A stretch of 64,000 nt of DNA from Limosilactobacillus caecicola (GTDB lineage Bacteria > Bacillota > Bacilli > Lactobacillales > Lactobacillaceae): the NCBI RefSeq assembly GCF_943192935.1, contig NZ_CALPCI010000002.1:432082-496081 (forward strand), given 5' to 3'. Made by a program: the position numbers and the translations under genes. The notes below the pieces were generated by a model. The model did not search any database and had not been told where the DNA came from. It worked only from the letters and a program-made list of their open reading frames with translations. Of the stretch, positions 58,796-64,000 are shown piece after piece. Each line of letters begins with the position of its first letter. Positions within the stretch are counted from its first letter, which is position 1.

Positions 58796-58918
58796 TCATA
58801 TCAAACCATCGGTAGATCTAATTCTTACGTCATCAGCCGTTAATGAAGAACTAACTAATGGTAAATACTTTTCGTAAAATTCCGTCTGTTTAGCCAGTTC
58901 GTAATCGTAATTATCCAT
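58796..58918 (-). CDS. Possible 40-residue protein or gene remnant
   Basis: ATG at 58918 opens a frame with a coding-like composition (MDNYDYELAKQTEFYEKYLP at its start) that ends at 58796. GGGCGGTGG upstream is a plausible ribosome binding site. No family recognised. It could be an intact small gene or the 5' remnant of a longer one cut by decay. Confidence 0.35.
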   Translation of the reverse strand: MDNYDYELAKQTEFYEKYLPLVSSSLTADDVRIRSTDGLI

Positions 58919-59242
58919 GGTTGACCACCGCCCTTCTTAAGGCGATGACCTCACCAATCAAAAACACACAAAAATTAAAATTATAATTAATTTGCTAATT
59001 AGAAGCGGGGCTTTACCGCCCCCCATCAAAATTTAAAGCCCATCATTAATTAAATACATAGTTATATACTTCACTTTGTTTATTTCAATTATTATCTTAT
59101 CACACTGAAGTGCACCATAAGAACACCATAGTATTAAAAAATAGGTTCTATACCAATGCCATTTTTGTTTAAAATAAAAAAACAGAGGATAACCTCTGCT
59201 ACAATGAAATCGACCAAAACTCATTGAAAGAAGGTTTTCTCC

Positions 59243-60551
59243 ATGGATAATGATACTAAAAAACTGCTTGGCATAACAGACCCTAATTTAAAGTTTCCCG
59301 ATCATTGGCTCAAGGCCAAACAAGATCGTAAAGGACATGAAAGGCTTGAGATTGAAGGAACCCTAACTTATTCTCCCGCCGCTTGTCCTAATTGTGGCGT
59401 CATTAATATTAAAACAATTACACGTCATGGATCAATTATCTCGATATATCCTTTTGGACAATTTCGTAGTCAACCTTTAGATCTAAAAATCAAAACCCAG
59501 AGGTTTTATTGTCATGCATGCCATTCAACGTTTACAGCTAGTAGTCCAATATTTGATCCACAAACCTCAATCACGAAAGACTTAAAGCATGAAATTATTC
59601 TACGGTTAACTAGAGTTGAATCAATTAAAGATATAGCTGATGATTTAGGAGTTAGCGCCAGTACGGTCCAACGGACCTTACAAAGCTTAGCCGATGAAAT
59701 CACGATACCGAACCACAACTACTTACCGAAAGCTCTTTGCATTAATGAATTCAAATCCATGCGAGTAATTAATGGTGCCATGAGCTTTATTGCCGTTGAT
59801 GGAGATCGACATAAGCTATTTGAAATTCTAGAGGATCGTCGGTTGTACAAACTATTTGAGCACTATTCTGCTTATTCAATGTCAGCACGTCGTCATGTTA
59901 AGTATTTAGTGATGAATATGAACGCTGCCTACCAACAATTAGCTAAGACAGTCTTTCCTTGCACCAAAATTGTTTATGATCGCTTCCACATTGTGAAGCA
60001 CTTAAACGATACCATGAATCATGTCCGCATCCACGTATATAATCGCCTTCGGCGAGGTAATACAGAGGAGTAAAAAATGCTCGTCGTTTAAAACACTATT
60101 GGCGATTATTCTTAAAACCATTTGGTAAGCTAAGTGAACATCCTTACTTTAAAGGGCGTTATTTTAAAAGAATAGTAACCGCTAAAACTATCTTAAATCT
60201 AATGCTGGATTTTGATTCAGAACTCAGCGCAACCTATCAATACATTCAAAGTCTGCTTCGTGCATATCAATTACGCCATATTGAAGAATTTCTTGATCTG
60301 CTCCACAAAAAATCTCACATTATACTAAGCACCGCTGCCAAACCTTATATAGATATCATAACGGTATTAAACGAGGACTAACTTTGAGTGCCTCAAATGG
60401 GCAAACCGAAGACTTTAATAATCGAATTAAATTAATTAAACGAATTGCGTTTGGCTATCGAAACTTTACTACATTTAAAACTAGAATATACTTGATCATG
60501 ACAAATAAAATTACCGTGTGTAAAAAAAGCCACACACCTTTCGGTGTGTGA
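59243..60551 (+). pseudogene. ISL3-family transposase, frameshifted
   Basis: The first frame (59243-60073) encodes an N-terminal zinc finger (CPNCGV...CHACHSTF), a helix-turn-helix (VESIKDIADDLGVSASTVQ) and the start of the DDE domain (INEFKSM...FIAVDGDRHKLFEIL, VYDRFHIVKHLN). The frame then shifts near the A-run at 60071 to a frame encoding NARRLKHYWRLFLKPFG, which stops at 60379, and shifts again for NNRIKLIKRIAFGYRNF. In relatives the first catalytic residue is Asp in an (I/F)DEF block; here it is INEF. So the gene is almost certainly inactive. Confidence 0.85.
60522..60550 (-). terminator. Terminator inside the right end of the IS
   Basis: A perfect CACACACC/GGTGTGTG stem with a four-base loop; on the minus strand it is followed by seven T residues. 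It would end minus-strand transcripts from the 62-residue gene and shield the IS from antisense reading. Confidence 0.8.
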
Positions 60552-60631
60552 CCAAATTAACTATACCAATTAGATCAATTTCATTGTTCATTTCAAACCA
60601 ACACTAACTAAATGGTGTAAAGCCAATATTT

Positions 60632-60820
60632 CTAAATAATCTCTTGGGTAATATCAGGTCTTACTGAATGATCAAATGTCAGATTAATGACATAGTTACC
60701 AGTAAATGGAGCATAGGTAAACCAAAATGATAGCCTACCATTACGCTTCTGGTAAGCGTCCGCAATACGGATATTTAGTTTTTCAATCAGCTTGTTAAGC
60801 TCAAATTTGCTCACAACCAT
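60632..60820 (-). CDS. Small protein of unknown function, divergent from the next gene
   Basis: 62 residues: an N-terminal amphipathic helix (SKFELNKLIEKLNIRIADAY) followed by a beta-rich part with aromatic residues (SFWFTYAPFTGNYVINLTF). No membrane segment or DNA-binding motif is evident. The ATG at 60820 has AGGGTG six bases upstream; eleven further in-frame codons lack a signal. It ends eight bases from the IS edge. It shares a short intergenic region with the 291-residue gene, suggesting paired control. Confidence 0.6.
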   Translation of the reverse strand: MVVSKFELNKLIEKLNIRIADAYQKRNGRLSFWFTYAPFTGNYVINLTFDHSVRPDITQEII

Positions 60821-60857
60821 CAATTTCACCCTCTTTCTGCTGAACAGTTTCAAGGTC

Positions 60858-60863
60858 TATAAT
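60858..60863 (+). promoter_or_regulatory. -10 element between the divergent island genes
   Basis: Consensus TATAAT on the plus strand 45 bases before the 291-residue gene. On the minus strand TATAGA overlaps the same place with TTAGTG 15 bases upstream, so the two promoters may overlap. Confidence 0.45.
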
Positions 60864-60907
60864 AATTAGAGAATAACACTAAACTAAATTTGGGAGAATT
60901 ATTGATT

Positions 60908-61783
60908 ATGCATTTATACGTTATTTACGAAGCAGCATCAGGGACTAACTGGTATTGGACAGGAGAATCGTTTAGTAAAGACCCACATAAAGCCAAGACC
61001 TACACCAGTTTGAAGAAAGTCCGGAAACGCCTCAAGGCAGCGACCGAACAATATCCAACGGTTTTTCGTACGCACCCACTCAAGAACTGTCATATTAGCA
61101 GTTTTGATCGCCCCACTGAAAATTGGCCACTCATTGACCCTAAGTCAGTCAAATATTGCGTAGGACGCCGTTTGAACGCCGACGATAATTGGCTCTTCTT
61201 AACATCTAATCACGAGTTTAAACCATTTGATGCTAGCGATAAGTCCATCTTTGATAGTCGTGAGTCAGCAATCAATCACATGGTGGCCATATATAGTGAT
61301 CAAAGTACCGAATTTGCTCTCTTTTCAACTAATGAACAATTAGTTGAAAAGCTCGATAATGTTAATAACAAAAGTTTGAATGACGTTCCTGATGTGACAA
61401 ACTTTACCATTAATGATGCCAAACAAATCGTCAATAGTCTAACTTTGGTGAAACAATATGCCAAAAGCCTAAAAACTCATCTTGCTAATATTGACTATGT
61501 CCAGATTATGGACCTACTCCACTACATTGAAATTAATGACTTAACTGATGAGCAGAAAATCAAAGTCGTTGATAAAATCAAAGTAATGCGGCAAGAGCGG
61601 CGTAAAATTAAGGATATTTTGATTTACCTTAACTCCATCAATAACCACACAGATGCCAATACAATCATTAAAGAAATTGACCGTAGTTTTGTTGAAGATA
61701 GTGATGAACGAACCTATCATTACCGATCAGGTAATATCAAAGAATTTTTGGCATCAATTGACTCTGCAAATATCACAAATTAG
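60908..61783 (+). CDS. Protein of unknown function in the IS-bracketed island
   Basis: 291 residues, soluble, not recognised. The N-terminal part (about 1-75) has YVIYEAASGTNWYWTGESF, then a lysine-rich KAKTYTSLKKVRKRLKAA helix. A middle Trp/Phe-rich part (VGRRLNADDNWLFLTSNHEF) is followed by a mostly helical C-terminal half with heptad-like stretches (about 170-265). The ATG at 60908 lies 11 bases from GGGAG; a TTG at 60902 has tighter spacing. Flanked by oppositely oriented IS copies, it is likely acquired. A hairpin with a T run ends it at 61812-61833. Confidence 0.75.
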   Translation: MHLYVIYEAASGTNWYWTGESFSKDPHKAKTYTSLKKVRKRLKAATEQYPTVFRTHPLKNCHISSFDRPTENWPLIDPKSVKYCVGRRLNADDNWLFLTSNHEFKPFDASDKSIFDSRESAINHMVAIYSDQSTEFALFSTNEQLVEKLDNVNNKSLNDVPDVTNFTINDAKQIVNSLTLVKQYAKSLKTHLANIDYVQIMDLLHYIEINDLTDEQKIKVVDKIKVMRQERRKIKDILIYLNSINNHTDANTIIKEIDRSFVEDSDERTYHYRSGNIKEFLASIDSANITN

Positions 61784-61811
61784 GTATAAACTAATAACAT
61801 AAATTCAAAAA

Positions 61812-61833
61812 CACAGCAAACGCTGGTTTTTTT
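61812..61833 (+). terminator. Short terminator after the 291-residue gene
   Basis: A CAGC/GCTG stem with a four-base AAAC loop, followed by eight T residues. Confidence 0.55.
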
Positions 61834-61843
61834 GTTAATAACA

Positions 61844-62068
61844 TCAATTATCTACAGTTTTTTTAGTGGCGGCGATTGTCTGATCCTTAAATTTAACTAC
61901 TTTCCTGATAGTTAGCTTCTGAATAGCCTTAATGTACTTTTCCATATAATCAAAATCGATATCTGTAGTGCCTGGTTTTACAGGTAAAGCAATAATATCT
62001 TTTTGAATTTTACGTTTAGATATTGAGTCGACCCAACTGTATTTTTTTGAAAGGGACTTTTTGATTGC
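61844..62068 (-). pseudogene. C-terminal remnant resembling a restriction-modification specificity subunit
   Basis: A frame of about 70 codons without a start runs from the IS junction to a TGA at 61844. It encodes ISKRKIQKDIIALPVKPGT, TDIDFDYMEKYIKAIQKL and TIRKVVKFKDQTIAATKKTV. The pattern of a lysine-rich stretch, IxLP, (D/P)DFDYMExYIxALEKL and VV(L/K)xxD resembles the C-terminus of restriction endonuclease S-type subunits in lactic acid bacteria; that match is from memory and not verified. Its 5' part was removed at the junction with the truncated IS near 62080. Confidence 0.5.
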
Positions 62069-62080
62069 TCACACAAAATA

Positions 62081-62376
62081 ATGACGCCACAATTAGGACA
62101 AGCGGCGGGAGAATAAGTTAGGGTTCCTTCAATCTCAAGCCTTTCATGTCCTTTACGATCTTGTTTGGCCTTGAGCCAATGATCGGGAAATTTTAAATTA
62201 GGGTCTGTTATGCCAAGCAGTTTTTTAGTATCATTATCCATGGAGGAAACCTTCTTTCAATGAGTTTTGGTCGATTTCATTGTAGCAGAGGTTATCCTCT
62301 GTTTTTTTATTTTAAACAAAAATGGCATTGGTATAGAGATCGAAGATCTCTAACCAACACAATTTGGTGTAGAACC
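62081..62376 (-). mobile_element. Truncated inverted copy of the ISL3-family element
   Basis: The left end and first 53 transposase codons (ATG at 62241) are identical in protein to the copy at 59243, in opposite orientation. Similarity stops at about 62081, after the CPNCGVI codons. The outer end keeps the full terminal repeat (GGTTCTACACCAAATTGTG, then a GAGATC/GATCTC hairpin). It abuts the T run of the tRNA-array terminator. Confidence 0.85.
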
Positions 62377-62380
62377 ATAA

Positions 62381-62423
62381 AAAAATAGCTCGAAACGTTG
62401 ATTTAACAACATCTCAAGCTATT
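62381..62423 (-). terminator. Terminator after the main tRNA array
   Basis: An AATAGCTTGAGATGTTG/CAACGTTTCGAGCTATT imperfect stem with a six-base loop on the minus strand, followed by seven T residues, 40 bases after tRNA-Ser(GCT). The IS copy is inserted at its far edge. Confidence 0.82.
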
Positions 62424-62462
62424 CAATGGAATACTCAGTCCTAACTGAACCCGAGCATAAAA

Positions 62463-62551
62463 CGGAGAAGGAGGGATTTGAACCCTCGCGCCGCTTGTCG
62501 CGACCTACACCCTTAGCAGGGGCGCCTCTTCAGCCACTTGAGTACTTCCCC
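62463..62551 (-). tRNA. tRNA-Ser (GCT)
   Basis: Long variable arm; anticodon arm CGCCC-CTGCTAA-GGGTG. Last tRNA of the array attached to the rRNA operon. Confidence 0.93.
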
Positions 62552-62553
62552 AA

Positions 62554-62628
<75 letters not shown>

Positions 62629-62645
62629 ATACCAAAAATGGCATA

Positions 62646-62716
62646 AGCGGGTAACGAGAATCGAACTCGCGACAACAGCTTGGAAGGCTGTGGTTTTACC
62701 ACTAAACTATACCCGC
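62646..62716 (-). tRNA. tRNA-Gly (TCC)
   Basis: GCGGGTA/TACCCGC acceptor; anticodon loop CTTCCAA. Confidence 0.95.
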
Positions 62717-62724
62717 AATAGCAA

Positions 62725-62797
62725 TGGCGCGGGACGGAATCGAACCGCCGACACACGGAGCTTCAATCCGTTGCTCTACCAACTGAGCTACCGAGCC
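62725..62797 (-). tRNA. tRNA-Phe (GAA)
   Basis: Anticodon arm ACGGA-TTGAAGC-TCCGT. The acceptor strands are GGCTCGG and CCGCGCC, leaving a T4-C69 mismatch where the usual sequence has A69; the rest is canonical. Confidence 0.92.
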
Positions 62798-62800
62798 ATA

Positions 62801-62875
62801 CGGTCCGTACGAGACTCGAACTCGTGATCTCATCCGTGACAGGGATGCGTCCTAAACCAACTAGACCAACGGACC
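62801..62875 (-). tRNA. tRNA-Asp (GTC)
   Basis: Identical to the gene at 56241-56315, and part of a 160-bp repeated Asp-fMet block. Confidence 0.95.
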
Positions 62876-62877
62876 AA

Positions 62878-62951
<74 letters not shown>

Positions 62952-62964
62952 ATAATAAAAAGAA

Positions 62965-63052
62965 AGGAGGATAAGAGATTCGAACTCTTGCGTCGGTTGC
63001 CCGGCCTAGCGGTTTTCAAGACCGCCCCCTTCAGCCACTTGGGTAATCCTCC
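62965..63052 (-). tRNA. tRNA-Ser (TGA)
   Basis: GGAGGAT/ATCCTCC acceptor, long variable arm, anticodon arm GCGGT-CTTGAAA-ACCGC. Confidence 0.94.
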
Positions 63053-63089
63053 ATAATGATAAATAAGAATTCATCCGCTAATCAGCGAA

Positions 63090-63163
63090 TGGACCTTGTA
63101 GGACTCGAACCTACGACCGGGCGGTTATGAGCCGCTTGCTCTAACCAACTGAGCTAAAGGTCC
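63090..63163 (-). tRNA. tRNA-Ile2 (CAT, lysidine type)
   Basis: Anticodon CAT, but the body (GGACCTTTAGCTCAGTTGG) matches the Bacillus minor isoleucine tRNA whose C34 is converted to lysidine by TilS, so it reads ATA rather than ATG. Confidence 0.85.
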
Positions 63164-63179
63164 AAAATAACCACCCCAA

Positions 63180-63253
63180 TCGCGGCGGAGGGAATCGAAC
63201 CCACGACCTCCCGGGTATGAACCGGACGCTCTAGCCAGCTGAGCTACACCGCG
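63180..63253 (-). tRNA. tRNA-Met (CAT), elongator
   Basis: CGCGGTG/CGCCGCG acceptor; the body (GTGTAGCTCAGCTGGCTAG) matches elongator methionine tRNAs, and it lacks the initiator GC run beside the anticodon. Confidence 0.88.
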
Positions 63254-63281
63254 AATTAAGCATAGTAATATTTACTATAAA

Positions 63282-63355
63282 TCGGAAAGACAGGATTCGA
63301 ACCTGCGACCCCCTGGTCCCAAACCAGGTGCTCTACCAAGCTGAGCTACTTTCCG
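63282..63355 (-). tRNA. tRNA-Pro (TGG)
   Basis: CGGAAAG/CTTTCCG acceptor; anticodon arm CCTGG-TTTGGGA-CCAGG. Confidence 0.95.
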
Positions 63356-63360
63356 AACAA

Positions 63361-63434
63361 TGCACCCAGCAGGAGTCGAACCTGCAACCTTCTGATTCGT
63401 AGTCAGACACTCTATCCAATTGCGCTATGGGTGC
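63361..63434 (-). tRNA. tRNA-Arg (ACG)
   Basis: GCACCCA/TGGGTGC acceptor; anticodon loop CTACGAA. A34 would need deamination to inosine by TadA. Confidence 0.95.
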
Positions 63435-63438
63435 AAAA

Positions 63439-63524
63439 TGCCGAGGACCGGGATCGAACCGGTACGGTCATCACTGACCGCAGGATTTTAAGTCCTGTGC
63501 GTCTGCCAATTCCGCCACCCCGGC
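63439..63524 (-). tRNA. tRNA-Leu (TAA)
   Basis: Long variable arm; anticodon arm CAGGA-CTTAAAA-TCCTG. Confidence 0.94.
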
Positions 63525-63545
63525 ATAATATTATGGAATTGGCAA

Positions 63546-63617
63546 AGCGGAAGACGGGATTCGAACCCGCGACCCCCACCATGGCAAGGTGATGTTCTAC
63601 CACTGAACTACTTCCGC
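63546..63617 (-). tRNA. tRNA-Gly (GCC)
   Basis: GCGGAAG/CTTCCGC acceptor; anticodon loop TTGCCAT. Confidence 0.95.
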
Positions 63618-63635
63618 ATAAATATTAAACTATAA

Positions 63636-63709
63636 TGCCGACTAGAGGACTCGAACCTCCGACCCCCTGTTTACAAGACAGATGCTCTAGCCAACTGAGC
63701 TAAGTCGGC
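63636..63709 (-). tRNA. tRNA-Thr (TGT)
   Basis: GCCGACT/AGTCGGC acceptor; anticodon loop CTTGTAA. Confidence 0.95.
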
Positions 63710-63732
63710 AAACAAATTGGCCTTCTAGCCAA

Positions 63733-63805
63733 TGAGCCGTGGCGGGTTCGAACCGCCGACCCTCTGATTAAAAGTCAGATGCTCTACCGACTGAGCTAAC
63801 GGCTC
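63733..63805 (-). tRNA. tRNA-Lys (TTT)
   Basis: GAGCCGT/ACGGCTC acceptor; anticodon loop CTTTTAA. One of the substrates of MnmA, encoded in this window. Confidence 0.95.
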
Positions 63806-63823
63806 ATGAGTTTCACAACTCAA

Positions 63824-63896
63824 TGGAGGATACAGGGCTCGAACCTGTGACCCTCTGCTTGTAAGGCAGACGCTCTCCCAACTGAGCTAATCCTCC
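63824..63896 (-). tRNA. tRNA-Val (TAC)
   Basis: GGAGGAT/ATCCTCC acceptor; anticodon loop CTTACAA. First tRNA after the 5S gene, as in other Firmicutes arrays. Confidence 0.95.
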
Positions 63897-63902
63897 AAAA
63901 TT

Positions 63903-64000
63903 GCGTGGCAACGTCCTATCCTCGCAGGGAGCGATCCCCCAACTACTTTCGGCGCGTTGAAGCTTAACTTCTGTGTTCGGCATGGGAACAGGTGTATCCT
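63903..64000 (-). rRNA. rrf: 5S ribosomal RNA (partial)
   Basis: The 3' part of 5S rRNA on the minus strand, including ACACCTGTTCCCATGCCGAA and the AGTAGTTGGGGGATCGCTCC region; the 5' end lies beyond the window. It places the tRNA array at the end of an rRNA operon. Confidence 0.95.

Larger units (their letters stand above)
59139..60624 (+). mobile_element. ISL3-family insertion sequence, defective copy
   Basis: The right end reads, from the outside in, GGCTTTACACC...GTGTTGGTT, matching the outer end of the inverted partial copy (62376 inward, GGTTCTACACC...GTGTTGGTT). The left end of this copy (GGTTCTATACC at about 59139) seems to have lost about 36 bases that the other copy keeps. It contains a transposase gene broken by two frameshifts. 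No matching target duplication is visible at its edges. Confidence 0.8.

Noticed and set aside
59033..59224. 63-codon minus-strand frame at the left end of the IS
   Set aside because: It reads through the IS terminal region with no coding-like composition or ribosome binding site, and the equivalent region of the other copy is non-coding.
60071..60085. A-run at the first transposase break considered as a programmed frameshift site
   Set aside because: The A-run lies at and after the stop codon, and a second break plus a lost catalytic residue downstream indicate decay rather than programmed shifting.
63412..63603. Open frame on the minus strand containing GGIGRRTGLKILRSV
   Set aside because: It lies across tRNA-Leu and neighbouring tRNAs; a classic spurious translation of tRNA genes.

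Overview
The window looks like a chromosomal segment of a member of the Lactobacillaceae. Protein by protein it resembles Limosilactobacillus-type heterofermentative lactobacilli; the genus is an inference from familiar sequences and gene order, the species is not determined. Almost everything is on the minus strand, so operons read from right to left.

1-5.5 kb: start of tig, then tuf, a helical-repeat protein of unknown role, an RNase J2-like protein with a degenerate metal site, rpsO, and rpsT on the plus strand. 5.6-13.7 kb: holA, the late competence genes comEC-comEB-comEA, a SepM/YlbL-type PDZ-Lon protease, coaD, rsmD, ylbG and ftsW. 13.8-20 kb: typA, suhB, a UPF0223 gene, then plus-strand def, rpoY, a diacylglycerol-kinase-like gene and a Spx-family gene without the CXXC switch. 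20-28.8 kb: prs, recD2, a TPR protein, a phosphoglycerate-mutase-like gene, mnmA, a DUF1831 gene, mtnN, a small membrane protein, a NUDIX hydrolase and a cold-shock protein. 28.9-48.4 kb: ileS behind a T-box leader, divIVA, ylmH, ylmG, sepF, ftsZ, ftsA, divIB, murG, murD, mraY, a PASTA-type PBP, ftsL, rsmH and mraZ (the dcw cluster, with MraZ-type operator repeats), then DUF3397, DUF4044 and ftsK genes. 48.4-56.1 kb: trmL behind a structured leader, rlmA, pgl, an RluD-family gene, nadK, relQ, coiA, mecA and an ABM-like gene.

56.2-64 kb is the only clearly accessory part. A 5S rRNA gene (cut by the window edge) is followed by sixteen tRNA genes, ending in tRNA-Ser(GCT) and a terminator at 62.4 kb. 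tRNA-Glu, tRNA-fMet and tRNA-Asp, which would normally follow, lie at 56.2-56.5 kb. About 6 kb of foreign-looking DNA sits between: an LPXTG surface protein with a Mub_B2-like domain, a gene-poor stretch, a broken ISL3-family element, a divergent pair of unknown genes, a remnant that looks like a restriction-modification specificity subunit, and a truncated inverted second copy of the same IS.

The core genes form standard modules: translation and RNA decay, DNA uptake (comEA/EB/EC, coiA, mecA), cell division and peptidoglycan synthesis, and alarmone and NADP metabolism. I found no CRISPR array, prophage or complete defence system. The candidates for something undescribed are the divergent pair in the IS-bracketed island (60.6-61.8 kb), the trmL leader RNA, and the CXXC-less Spx paralogue.
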